DNA of 64,000 nt. Source: Neolewinella xylanilytica. GTDB taxonomy: Bacteria > Bacteroidota > Bacteroidia > Chitinophagales > Saprospiraceae. Positions 36,906 to 44,586 of the stretch are shown here, one piece after another. The notes below the pieces were generated by a model. It was not told where the DNA came from, made no database searches, and worked only from the letters and a program-made list of their open reading frames with translations. The stretch's first letter is position 1; each line of letters starts with the position of its first letter. The DNA lies in assembly GCF_002934605.1 (NCBI RefSeq), contig NZ_PTJC01000006.1:186001-250000 (forward strand), in the 5' to 3' direction. A program made the position numbers and the translations under genes.

Positions 36906-37403
36906 TTAGCCGAATAGTTCCTTAATGGCCTTTTCCCGCGCTTCGAAGATGCCGAGGACCTGACGGTGCACGAATACTTTGTCGGCGATGGTGCCCAGGA
37001 TGCCGAGGGGGGCTTGGTAGTGCAGCACGTCCAGCATTTCGGTGGTGTTTTGGTCGCGCATGCGAAAGTGGTGCTGGTGGTGCCAAAGCGCGAAGGGGCC
37101 TACCCGCTGGTCGTCGATGAAATGGTGATGGGGCTTCACTTTCGTGATCTCGGTGATCCAGTCGGTAGTGAAGCCGGGAAAAGGTCGGATGCGGTACTGG
37201 ACGATCATGCCCTCGTACATTTCCACCCCCCGGACCGGAGAACGGAGCTCGAAGTGGACGTCGGAGGGCGTCAGCTTTTCCAGGTTTTCCGGGCGGCTGA
37301 AGAAATCCCAGGTTTCCGTGAGGGAACGGGGAACGACGGTGGAGAATTCAAGACGGCGTGGGGTCAATGTGGAGGGTGTTGTGGAAGTGAGGGGTATAAG
37401 CAC
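36906..37403 (-). CDS. SRPBCC-family (START-like) ligand-binding protein
   Basis: 165 aa with the SRPBCC/CoxG-like pattern RLEFSTVVPRSLTETWDFFSRPENLEKLTPSDVHFEL near 18-57 and HHFIDDQRVGPFALWHHQHHFR in the middle. Such proteins bind hydrophobic ligands or act as cyclase/dehydrase-like enzymes; no specific function can be given. The frame begins at a GTG (37403). A downstream start is possible because residues 1-15 are Thr/Pro-rich and look non-native. A perfect -7 box TACTTTTG lies about 50 nt upstream. Confidence 0.8.
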   Translation of the reverse strand: MLIPLTSTTPSTLTPRRLEFSTVVPRSLTETWDFFSRPENLEKLTPSDVHFELRSPVRGVEMYEGMIVQYRIRPFPGFTTDWITEITKVKPHHHFIDDQRVGPFALWHHQHHFRMRDQNTTEMLDVLHYQAPLGILGTIADKVFVHRQVLGIFEAREKAIKELFG

Positions 37404-37543
37404 CGAATAGCGAAAATTCGCTTTTGGTTCCGAACCCTATTCGGCCAGCCAAAAGTAAAACGAGGGCGGATGGTTGGGAGCCGTATAATGTTTGTTAAGA
37501 TTAAATTTCGAACAAAGAAATACGCACTCTATGTGTTATTAGG

Positions 37544-37551
37544 TATATTTG
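37544..37551 (+). promoter_or_regulatory. -7 box of the DksA-like gene
   Basis: TATATTTG is a perfect TAnnTTTG match 62 nt before the ATG at 37614, within an AT-rich stretch. It implies a leader of about 55 nt. Confidence 0.5.
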
Positions 37552-37613
37552 TGCGCCCATTCTGACATTTGTATGGAGTAGGCAGTACGCTTTACCTTTC
37601 AATAAGTAACACT

Positions 37614-37982
37614 ATGCAAGCAAGACCACAGACCCGCTATAGTGACGAACAATTAGCGGAGTTCAAGGCTATCATCGATGCAAGGCTAGCCGAGGCACGC
37701 AAGCAATTGCAGTTCTATCAGGACCAACTGGCCGAACACACGAACAGCGAAGAGGGGAAGGTGCGCGGCCTGGACGACGGCACCGGTACCATGACCAACG
37801 AGGAAACCCATCGCTTGGCTAACCGCCAGCAACAGTTGATCCAGCACCTGGAGAACGCGCTGCTGCGCATTCAGAATAAAGTCTACGGAATCTGCCGCGT
37901 TACCGGCGAGCTCATCAGCCCGGAGCGCCTGCGCATCGTGCCGCATACCACGCTAAGCATTCATGCCAAACAGAACCGTTAG
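37614..37982 (+). CDS. TraR/DksA-family protein lacking the zinc-finger cysteines
   Basis: 122 aa from the ATG at 37614; an upstream in-frame GTG/TTG stretch (from 37569) is not convincing. A long helical hairpin (EFKAIIDARLAEARKQLQFYQDQL ... RLANRQQQLIQHLENALLRI) is followed by YGICRVTGELISPERLRIVPHTTLSI. In DksA the equivalent stretch carries four Cys; here only one remains, so zinc binding is lost. The variant is usual in Bacteroidota. Likely an RNA-polymerase secondary-channel factor. Confidence 0.88.
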   Translation: MQARPQTRYSDEQLAEFKAIIDARLAEARKQLQFYQDQLAEHTNSEEGKVRGLDDGTGTMTNEETHRLANRQQQLIQHLENALLRIQNKVYGICRVTGELISPERLRIVPHTTLSIHAKQNR

Positions 37983-38078
37983 TCTATAGATACAAAGTCG
38001 ATTACGTAAATTGGCAACCTGTCCGTTCCCACGGAGAGGTTGTCTTTTTTTTGGCCAGTCCCTTTCCCTTCTTTCGTT

Positions 38079-38687
38079 ATGTCCCGTAAGGCACTCGTGA
38101 TCGGTATTCTCCTTACGGTATTGGTGCTCGACCAGGCGCTCAAGATCTGGGTCAAGACGCACCTGTACTACGGCGAGCAATTTGAACTCCTGGGTATGGA
38201 CCGTGCCCTCATTCACTTCGTGGAAAATAACGGAATGGCCTTCGGGCTCAGCCTGGGCGGGCGGATCGGCAAGTTGCTCCTTACCGGATTTCGTATCGTA
38301 GCCGTGACACTGCTAGGCTACTACCTCTACCGGCTCCTCCGCGAACGGGCCTCCCGCTGGCTGCTGGCGGCGTTCGCCTGTATCGAAGCGGGGGCGATCG
38401 GCAATATCGTCGACAGTGTATTCTACGGAGTACTCTTTTCGGATTCCGGTCCCCACGGCGGCGTAGCCACCCTGCTGCCCGCGGGCGGGGGATACGAAAG
38501 CCTGTTTTACGGTCGGGTAGTGGACATGTTTTATTTCCCATTGTTCTACGGCGTTTACCCCGACTGGGTACCCTGGCTCGGCGGCGCGCCATTCCTGTTC
38601 TTTCGGCCCATCTTTAACCTGGCCGACGTTTCCATTTCGCTGGGGGTAATGCTGTTGTTGACCTACTACTATCTGCGCAAACCGTAA
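38079..38687 (+). CDS. lspA: Lipoprotein signal peptidase (signal peptidase II)
   Basis: 202 aa inner-membrane aspartyl protease that removes prolipoprotein signal peptides. Four membrane helices are visible, with the conserved FVENNGMAFGL loop, the first catalytic Asp in GAIGNIVDSVFYG and the second in FNLADVSISLG. An insert between the Asp motifs (SDSGPHGGVATLLPAGGGYE) lengthens the protein relative to the roughly 165 aa E. coli enzyme; similar insertions occur in Bacteroidota. Start at the ATG at 38079, not the in-frame start at 38040. Confidence 0.95.
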   Translation: MSRKALVIGILLTVLVLDQALKIWVKTHLYYGEQFELLGMDRALIHFVENNGMAFGLSLGGRIGKLLLTGFRIVAVTLLGYYLYRLLRERASRWLLAAFACIEAGAIGNIVDSVFYGVLFSDSGPHGGVATLLPAGGGYESLFYGRVVDMFYFPLFYGVYPDWVPWLGGAPFLFFRPIFNLADVSISLGVMLLLTYYYLRKP

Positions 38688-38716
38688 GCCGGCTGGCTCA
38701 ACTTTATGGGGGTGGT

Positions 38717-39223
38717 TTGGATTCTCTTTCTTTGCGGTGCGTAATTGCCGCCAACCGTCCACTAAAGCCGACCCGCTTGCTCCGCCTGTCCTCCAATGCC
38801 ACGCTTTTCCTGAAGTTATTCATTCCCGTCTTCTGGACTACGGTGCTCGTCGGCCTAACCGCCGTTACGTGGCTGGCGCCGGAGCACTACTTTGGTGGCG
38901 TTCCGCTGCAATCCCTGCGGTACGCTATGCTGCTGGTACTGGTGGCGGGAGTGGGCACTTTTCTATTAGCGCTGTGGCCCCTTAAGCGGGTAGAAACCGA
39001 CGGAGCGTACCTATACGTAAGCAATTACTTCAAAACCGCCCGCTACAATCTGCTCGACGACGTGGCCGTGGTCCGGGAAAGCCGGTTCCTTTTCCTGAAA
39101 CTTTGTACGGTGGAACTGAAGGCGAAGGGTACCTTCGGGAAGAACCTGCGTTTCGTGGCTTCCCGGAAGTCTTTCGACGATTTCCGTAGCGAATTCGCCG
39201 GCGTGGTGCACTTTGCCGGCTAA
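38717..39223 (+). CDS. Small membrane protein, two TM segments plus PH-like region, unknown function
   Basis: 168 aa by the longest frame, which begins at a TTG; the true start is unclear. Two hydrophobic helices (about 33-53 and 68-88) precede a soluble beta-rich part (RVETDGAYLYVSNYFKTARYNLLDDVAVV). The layout recalls the 12875-13366 protein but the sequences differ. Located 29 nt after lspA and 4 nt from the convergent outer-membrane gene. Confidence 0.65.
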   Translation: MDSLSLRCVIAANRPLKPTRLLRLSSNATLFLKLFIPVFWTTVLVGLTAVTWLAPEHYFGGVPLQSLRYAMLLVLVAGVGTFLLALWPLKRVETDGAYLYVSNYFKTARYNLLDDVAVVRESRFLFLKLCTVELKAKGTFGKNLRFVASRKSFDDFRSEFAGVVHFAG

Positions 39224-39227
39224 GGCG

Positions 39228-40469
39228 CTACAATCGGGTATTGATGACGTTGTTATACAGGGATCCGAAGGTATAGCTGAATCCAAAGCTGACATTCGCG
39301 CTGTAGTTGGTCGCCAGCTGCACCTGGCCGAGTAGCAGGTCGGTGTCACTGATCTCCCCGGCGGGCAGGCTGATCTGGTCGTTGATGATGTCGTAGCTGC
39401 CGCTTACACTGATCGAAAGCCCCTTGATGAGCCGGACGTTGGCGCGGGCGTCGATGGCGAGCCGGTTTTTAGATAAGTCGTTGAGAAAGTTTCCGGCCGA
39501 TACCCCCGCAAAAACCGATCCCCAACGCTGGCGGATGCTCAGGTTCATGTCCAGGCTTTGGCGGGCCAGGCTTTCCTCGGTCTTCAGGAAGACCGTCTGT
39601 TGGGTATACTGGTTGTAGATCCAGCCCAGGCGATAGGCGATGGTAAATTCCTTGAAGGGCACTTCGTTGTAGTCAAAAATGTTGTACTCGATAGCGGGCA
39701 TGATGCTGATGCCGAGGTCGATGTTGCTGTAGGTGGAGGAATTGATGCCGGGGAAAAAGCCGATCGACCAGTGGTTGCTGATGCTTTTCACCACGCGGCC
39801 GTCGAACCACTGGTCCCGGCGGATGGAAGTGACCTCCGTTCCATCGGTTTGGGTCACCCGCTCAATGCGGTAAAAGAAATTCGGACTAAACCGAAGGCGC
39901 CAATCGGGGGTGGTACGGTCGGCGTCAAAACCAAGCTGAAACTGGCTTTTGCTCCGCTGGCTTTCCGTATTCGCACTGAAGCTGGCCTGTGCCTCGAAGA
40001 TCCAGTTGTTCCAATTGTCCTGTGGGGCTTCCGAATTATCGTCGACTTCTTCCTCGGAAACTTCCGGTACTTCCGCCATCAGATCGACGAGATCGGCGTA
40101 ATCGGTACCCGCCAGAAAACCGGCCAAACCAAGTTCAATGCGCTTGTTAAGGTATTCATCCCGTTCCAGGCCGGTCATGACGGCGGTGGTCGACACCTTG
40201 AAGTTTAGGCTGTTTCCCGCCAGTTCCTGTTGTCCTTTAAACTGTAGATCGTACACCCGTCCACCGTTGGAAAGGTAGTTGGTCACAATGAACAGATTGA
40301 CCTGGGCATTGACGGGGTCGATGGTGTGGTTGACGTAATTCAATTCCTGCTTGAGCAGGGTCCTGTTGCAATCGCATTCGGTAAACAGGTTCAGTCTTTT
40401 CTGCCCATAGCTCATCGAGGTAAATAGAAGAGCGTACGCCAAAATGGCGTAAATGGGAACAGATCGCAT
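39228..40469 (-). CDS. Predicted outer-membrane beta-barrel protein, unknown family
   Basis: 413 aa from the ATG at 40469 (MRSVPIYAILAYALLFTSMSYGQ signal peptide); the longer frame adds an unlikely N-terminus. After an N-terminal domain (LNLFTECDCNRTLLKQELNYVNHTI, with a CDC motif) comes an acidic linker (EVPEVSEEEVDDNSEAPQ). About 240 residues of alternating strands then end in Phe/Tyr-rich segments (VSFGFSYTFGSLYNNVINTRL). The N-terminus resembles hypothetical Bacteroidota proteins; function unknown. A TTG ... TATTTTTG promoter lies just upstream. Confidence 0.8.
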   Translation of the reverse strand: MRSVPIYAILAYALLFTSMSYGQKRLNLFTECDCNRTLLKQELNYVNHTIDPVNAQVNLFIVTNYLSNGGRVYDLQFKGQQELAGNSLNFKVSTTAVMTGLERDEYLNKRIELGLAGFLAGTDYADLVDLMAEVPEVSEEEVDDNSEAPQDNWNNWIFEAQASFSANTESQRSKSQFQLGFDADRTTPDWRLRFSPNFFYRIERVTQTDGTEVTSIRRDQWFDGRVVKSISNHWSIGFFPGINSSTYSNIDLGISIMPAIEYNIFDYNEVPFKEFTIAYRLGWIYNQYTQQTVFLKTEESLARQSLDMNLSIRQRWGSVFAGVSAGNFLNDLSKNRLAIDARANVRLIKGLSISVSGSYDIINDQISLPAGEISDTDLLLGQVQLATNYSANVSFGFSYTFGSLYNNVINTRL

Positions 40470-40488
40470 TGGCAGGGTGGTTAAATCG

Positions 40489-40496
40489 CAAAAATA
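40489..40496 (-). promoter_or_regulatory. -7 box of the 39228-40469 gene
   Basis: Minus-strand TATTTTTG (perfect), 19 nt before the ATG. A TTG about 21 nt upstream of it may be the -33 element. Confidence 0.5.
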
Positions 40497-40556
40497 TACA
40501 ATAAGCGAACGCCAGGTCAACCCCATGATTACCCCATTTTATTTGCCCCTGGGCAG

Positions 40557-41915
40557 TTACTCCGTATTGCGCGCCTCCGCCAGTGCTTGTTTATATACGC
40601 TAAGGGCGCGCTCTCTTCCGAATTTGTAAGGTACGATCGGCTCGGCGGGATAAGCATCCGTTCCGTATTCGGCTACCCAGCGTTTCACGTAGCGGTAGTC
40701 TTTATCGAATTTACGTTGCTGGCTGTCGAAGTTGAAAATCCGGAAGTAAGGTTGGGCATCAACCCCGCCACCCGCCGCCCACTGCCAGCCACCGTTATTG
40801 CTGGCAAGCTCGTAACACAGTAACTTGTCGGCAAAATATTTTTCTCCCAGGCGCCAATCGATGAGGAGGTGTTTGGTGAGGTAGCTCGCAACGATCATCC
40901 GGATGCGATTGTGCATGAACCCGGTCGCATTCAGCTGCCGCATCCCGGCGTCAACGATGGGCACGCCGGTCCGCCCCTCGCACCAGCGTTCGAAATGCTC
41001 TTCGTCGTTGAGCCACGGGATGTGGTCGTACGCCTTGCGGTAGTTTCCCGTCGCGACGTGGGGGAAGGCCTGCAGGATGTTGGAGTAGAAATCCCGCCAG
41101 ATCAATTCCCCGAGCAGGGTGTCATTCGTCGATTGGGCGAGGCGGGCGCGGTTGCGGACGCTGACGGTACCGTGGCGGAGGTGGTGCCCCCATCGGGTAG
41201 TGCCCTCCACGGCGGGGTAATCCCGCTGCTTATCGTACTGGCTCAGCAAGCTTGTTTTTTCGGCTGGCGGGGGTAGGTCGATTTCCGTGCGCTCGAAGCC
41301 CATGGCTTCCAGGGAGGGAATAGGGTACGGCGCGCTTTCTTGCAGCAAATACGTGGTGTAGCGTTCGGTAGGGTAGGGCTTGAGGTAATAGCTCAGCGGT
41401 TTGCCGGCGTGGTCGACCATTCGGCTCTCCAACCTTTGCCGCCAAGTGCGCATATAGGGGGTGAAGACCGTGTACGGACCACCGGCTTTCTTCTGCACCT
41501 CCTCGCTTTCGAAGATGACGTGATCCTTAAAGGTACGGAAGGAAATATCGCGCAGGGACAGCAGATCGGCCACCGCCCGGTCGCGTTCCAGGGCGTAGGG
41601 TTCGTAATCGCGGTTGGTATATACCGCCCTGGGGCGTAATTCGTCCCGCAACTGAGCCCATATTTCAAGGGGAAAACCATAGTACACCCGCAGGTCACTA
41701 CCGTAGGCCCGGTACGCTTGCGCCAAATCGCCGAGGCTATCGTGGATGAAGGTGACCCGGGCATCCTGCTGGCTGGGTAACTTGTCCAGAATGTTGCGGT
41801 CGAAGATGAAGATCGGTAGGACGGGGCCGCCAGCTTTGAGGGCGTGGTAGAGTCCGGCGTTGTCGCTGATTCTTAAGTCTCTTCGGTGCCAGAAAATGGT
41901 CGCTGGCTTCGCCAT
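40557..41915 (-). CDS. phrB: Deoxyribodipyrimidine photolyase
   Basis: 452 aa class I CPD photolyase/cryptochrome: N-terminal antenna domain (TIFWHRRDLRISDNAGLYHAL) and FAD-binding helical domain (GRTGVPIVDAGMRQLNATGFMHNRIRM, then NNGGWQWAAGGGVDAQPYFRIFN). The Trp and Asn residues of the active site are present, favouring photolyase over cryptochrome. The first five codons (Met-Ala-Lys-Pro-Ala) coincide with a hairpin-repeat core, so the repeat seems to have supplied the start codon. No clean promoter is visible because the repeat array fills the upstream region. Confidence 0.94.
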   Translation of the reverse strand: MAKPATIFWHRRDLRISDNAGLYHALKAGGPVLPIFIFDRNILDKLPSQQDARVTFIHDSLGDLAQAYRAYGSDLRVYYGFPLEIWAQLRDELRPRAVYTNRDYEPYALERDRAVADLLSLRDISFRTFKDHVIFESEEVQKKAGGPYTVFTPYMRTWRQRLESRMVDHAGKPLSYYLKPYPTERYTTYLLQESAPYPIPSLEAMGFERTEIDLPPPAEKTSLLSQYDKQRDYPAVEGTTRWGHHLRHGTVSVRNRARLAQSTNDTLLGELIWRDFYSNILQAFPHVATGNYRKAYDHIPWLNDEEHFERWCEGRTGVPIVDAGMRQLNATGFMHNRIRMIVASYLTKHLLIDWRLGEKYFADKLLCYELASNNGGWQWAAGGGVDAQPYFRIFNFDSQQRKFDKDYRYVKRWVAEYGTDAYPAEPIVPYKFGRERALSVYKQALAEARNTE

Positions 41916-42290
41916 GGGGAGTGGGGTAGTCTTTTAGTTCGTTAGTGGTGCAGTGGACGAGGCCTGGGATTTGGGGTTGTTGCCTGGGATTTGGTCGCTG
42001 ACCTGTATAGTCGCTAGCTGCGCTATCTCATTAGTCGTCGGCTTCGCCGTCGGGTAGTCTTTTAGTTCGTTAGTGGTGCGGTGGACGAGGCCTGGGATTT
42101 GGTAGTCGCTAGCTGCGCTATCTCATTAGTCGTCGGCTTCGCCGTCGGGTAGTCTTTTAGTTCGTTAGTGGTGCGGTGAGCGGGGCCTGGGATTTGGTAG
42201 TCGCTAGCTGCGCTATCTCATTAGTCGTCGGCTTCGCGGTTGGGTAGTCTTAGTTCGTTAGTGGTGCGGTGAGCGGGGCCTGGGATTTGG
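41901..42290. repeat. 95-bp tandem repeat array (about 3.5 units) abutting phrB
   Basis: Unit starts (GTAGTCTTTTAG) lie at 41926, 42054, 42149 and 42244; the last three are 95 nt apart, and the first unit has an extra 33 nt. Each complete unit contains CGTCGGCTTCGCCGTCGG and TCGCTAGCTGCGCTATC hairpins. The edge next to phrB carries the core GCTGGCTTCGCCAT, which overlaps codons 1-5 of phrB. The 41916-42565 gap has no gene that I can support. Confidence 0.8.
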
Positions 42291-42456
42291 GGGTGATACC
42301 TTGGCTTGAAGCGCTGACCTTGATTTCCATAGCTAGGGTATCTGGCTCGTCGGATGGATAGCGCGAGTGCATAAAGGGAAAAAAGTAATCGGGCGAAATC
42401 CAAATCACCGTTGAGGTTACTTTTGAGGATTGGCTCACACCGCGTTCGAAGTTCTA

Positions 42457-42499
42457 GCACCTGCGCTCCGTCGCCCAAAAGCATTAGAGCGGGAAGCCT
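42457..42499. repeat. Intergenic repeat copy B (see 10398-10428)
   Basis: GCACCTGCGCTCCGTCGCCCA followed, after AAAGCATTAGAGC, by GGGAAGCCT. It matches copy A at 10398 apart from one base and the extra spacer, and lies within the long repeat-rich gap. Confidence 0.45.
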
Positions 42500-42568
42500 C
42501 TAACAGACTAACGAACTAACAGACTACCCCGCATGGCGAAGCCAGCCGACTAACAGACTACCCGACTA
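42500..42568. repeat. Hairpin-repeat block flush with the stop codon of the 42566 gene
   Basis: GACTAAC/GACTACC linkers surround one GGCGAAGCC core (42534-42542), the reverse of the other arrays. Read on the minus strand, the block begins with the TAG stop of the gene at 42566. Confidence 0.6.
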
Positions 42569-42901
42569 AACCTCATCCGGATCCTCATACTCCACCCGGA
42601 ATTTCTCGATCATGTCCTCGCTGAGGCTGTCCGCATAAACGCCGTAGGCATCGACCAGAAGGCCTTTGGTGCCGTCAGCGGCTTCGATTCCGTAGAGGAC
42701 GCTGTTGTCGCCGGCGCTGCTCATACCTTCGAAGCGGTAGGTGTGGGTGATGGTGAAGTCGGAAGGGTTGTAGTTCTTCCCGTTCTGCTTACACTCCAGG
42801 TATTCCTCTTTCTGATTAAAATCTTTATTGTAACCCTTTTTCTTGAGGTCTTCAATGGCGAAAGAGAGACTGTCGTAGGGGTTTTCTTGTAGGATCGGCA
42901 C
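42566..42901 (-). CDS. Small conserved Bacteroidota protein, unknown function
   Basis: 111 aa acidic protein (NPYDSLSFAIEDLKKKGYNKDFN ... HTYRFEGMSSAGDNSVLYGIEAADGTKGLLVDAYGVYADSLS). Homologues I recall are often labelled phosphoribosylpyrophosphate synthetase, but nothing in this sequence (no PRPP loop, far too short) supports that. GTG start at 42901. The stop TAG is the first triplet of the adjacent hairpin repeat. Confidence 0.8.
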   Translation of the reverse strand: MPILQENPYDSLSFAIEDLKKKGYNKDFNQKEEYLECKQNGKNYNPSDFTITHTYRFEGMSSAGDNSVLYGIEAADGTKGLLVDAYGVYADSLSEDMIEKFRVEYEDPDEV

Positions 42902-42958
42902 GTGTGTATGGTAATGGTACGCAAGTATAAGTCGCTTGCTACCCCGGCGGTTCGCAGC

Positions 42959-43609
42959 TTAGAGGGCGTAAAACAGGCCGAGGTGGCCGCCGAAGGCGCG
43001 GCGAATGCTCGTGGAAGCATCGCTGGCTCCCGGTTTGATGATGTTGCTGAACCCCTGGAGGTAGCGCCCGTCAATCTGTATCGTCACCGGACCGAACTCC
43101 AGGTTGAACCCAAGCCCGGCGCGGAGGCCGTAGTTAATCCGAAAATCGAGTTCCCGGCCGTAGTAGGTATTGGTGGGGTAGTTGGACGGATCGAAGCTAG
43201 CCGGAAGGGTTTCGGTTTCGCCGATCGGTATCGACACGTACGGGCCCGCCTGTAGCATTGGCTGGATCCAGCCCTGGCCCACGCTGAACTGGGTAAGGAT
43301 TTGCAGGTCGACGTATTCGGTTTCCCGGCGGTATACCCCGTCATCCGTCAGGTCTTCCAGCCAGCCCGCGCTTTCGTAGCTGATCTCCGCCTGAAAGCCC
43401 ACCAATTGTTTGTCGAAGTACCGCAGCGCAATGCCGTATGAGCGCCCTTCGATGGTGTTCACGTCGCGGTTTGGCGTGAAATCAATTTCGCTGTAGTGTT
43501 GTCCGCCCACCACCCCAAATTGCAGGCGCCGAAAGTTGACGGTATCCGCCTGCCCCGCGAGGGGAGCGGCGGTCAGCAATAGGAAGAGGTAAAGCGGGAA
43601 ACGAAGCAT
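42959..43609 (-). CDS. PorT-like outer-membrane beta-barrel protein
   Basis: 216 aa from the ATG at 43609, which opens the signal peptide MLRFPLYLFLLLTAAPLAGQ; the longer frame to 43657 is not needed. Strand-rich sequence (LQFGVVGGQHYSEIDF, YGIALRYFDKQLVGFQAEISYE, GLRAGLGFNLEFGPVTIQIDGRY) ends in LGLFYAL, as expected of eight-stranded OmpX/PorT-type barrels. Not necessarily PorT itself. A perfect -7 box lies 28 nt upstream. Confidence 0.8.
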   Translation of the reverse strand: MLRFPLYLFLLLTAAPLAGQADTVNFRRLQFGVVGGQHYSEIDFTPNRDVNTIEGRSYGIALRYFDKQLVGFQAEISYESAGWLEDLTDDGVYRRETEYVDLQILTQFSVGQGWIQPMLQAGPYVSIPIGETETLPASFDPSNYPTNTYYGRELDFRINYGLRAGLGFNLEFGPVTIQIDGRYLQGFSNIIKPGASDASTSIRRAFGGHLGLFYAL

Positions 43610-43636
43610 AAACGTGTGGGCGCCGGGGCGCGGGTG

Positions 43637-43644
43637 CAAAAGTA
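43637..43644 (-). promoter_or_regulatory. -7 box of the 42959-43609 gene
   Basis: Minus-strand TACTTTTG, perfect TAnnTTTG, 27 nt before the ATG. Confidence 0.5.
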
Positions 43645-43726
43645 GGCAGGAAATCATAAGCCAGTCTACCGGACCATCGATCGATCGGACAGTCGACGAA
43701 ATCCGGCAAGGAAGCGTTATACCACT

Positions 43727-44518
43727 ATGGTAATACGCGTGGTGCTGATGCTCTGGCTCGGAATGCTGGTTCGGACCCTGCCGGGGCAGATAGCCGATTT
43801 TTTCCTCGACCCCGCCGGCAAGGCCTATTATCTCCTGGAAGACGCCCGCCTGGTAACACCCAACCCCCTGGGAGAAAATACGTACAGCTTTTACGATAGC
43901 AGCCTCGGCACCCCAGACTATATCGACGTTACCAACCCCTTCCAGATCCTGGTCTACTACCGGGAATACGGCACCGTAGTGGTCCTCGACCGTACCCTCA
44001 GCGAGCTAGATCGCATCGACCTCTTCGCCAACCCGAGTATCCGCCAACCGGGCGTCATCGCCCGAAGCTACGACAACGGCATGTGGGTCTTCGACAACTG
44101 GAACTATCAACTCCTGCGCCTCAACGGGGATGGGGAAGTAGCGCAGCAAACCAACAACTTGCGGTTACAACTCGGCATCACCGCACCCGCCGATGCGCTC
44201 TTCGTCGACCGTAACGCCATCGTGTTGTACTTCGCCCCCGAGCAACGCATGGCGGTCTTTACCAACTACGGCAAGTTCCGGTTCTGGGTGCCGGTACCCG
44301 AAGGATTGACTCTCTCCTGGCGCGCGCCCCGACTGTTAGCCATCGGCGAGCGGGATCACTGGATCTGGACCCCCGACGAGCGGGAATTGCTCTCCCTGGG
44401 CCCGCTGCCGGCCGATCTTCCGCTACAGCCCCGGGTACTGGTAGGGGCGGAGGGCTATTTCACGGCGGTGCCGGGTCAACTGGAAATACGGGGGACGGTG
44501 TTTTCAAACAAAAATTAA
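43727..44518 (+). CDS. Secreted protein, propeller-like, unknown function
   Basis: 263 aa with a signal peptide (1-20). Repeating short beta segments (QILVYYREYGTVVVLDRTLSELDRIDLF, GMWVFDNWNYQLLRLNGDGEVAQQTNNL, HWIWTPDERELLSLG) look like NHL/six-bladed propeller blades. Many Bacteroidota genomes carry similar proteins; I know no function. It precedes the glucosaminidase-like gene by 68 nt, but that gene has its own promoter. Confidence 0.75.
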   Translation: MVIRVVLMLWLGMLVRTLPGQIADFFLDPAGKAYYLLEDARLVTPNPLGENTYSFYDSSLGTPDYIDVTNPFQILVYYREYGTVVVLDRTLSELDRIDLFANPSIRQPGVIARSYDNGMWVFDNWNYQLLRLNGDGEVAQQTNNLRLQLGITAPADALFVDRNAIVLYFAPEQRMAVFTNYGKFRFWVPVPEGLTLSWRAPRLLAIGERDHWIWTPDERELLSLGPLPADLPLQPRVLVGAEGYFTAVPGQLEIRGTVFSNKN

Positions 44519-44526
44519 TAAAACAA

Positions 44527-44558
44527 TTTGTTTGATTAATCGGGATTCCCTAACTTTG
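44527..44558 (+). promoter_or_regulatory. Promoter of the glucosaminidase-like gene
   Basis: TTTG (44527-44530), 20 nt spacer and TAACTTTG (44551-44558) match the Bacteroidota -33/-7 pattern. The ATG is 29 nt downstream, so a short leader exists here. Confidence 0.6.
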
Positions 44559-44586
44559 CTACCGACGTTCGAAAAAAGGTTGCAAA

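Noticed and set aside
41916-42565. Possible tRNA or small-RNA gene in the 650-nt gap
   Set aside because: Only tandem repeats and the 42457 repeat were found; no cloverleaf or T-loop sequence could be made out.
42566-42901. Phosphoribosylpyrophosphate synthetase label for the 111-aa protein
   Set aside because: The protein is about a third of the required length and has no PRPP-binding loop; the label appears to be a database error carried along.
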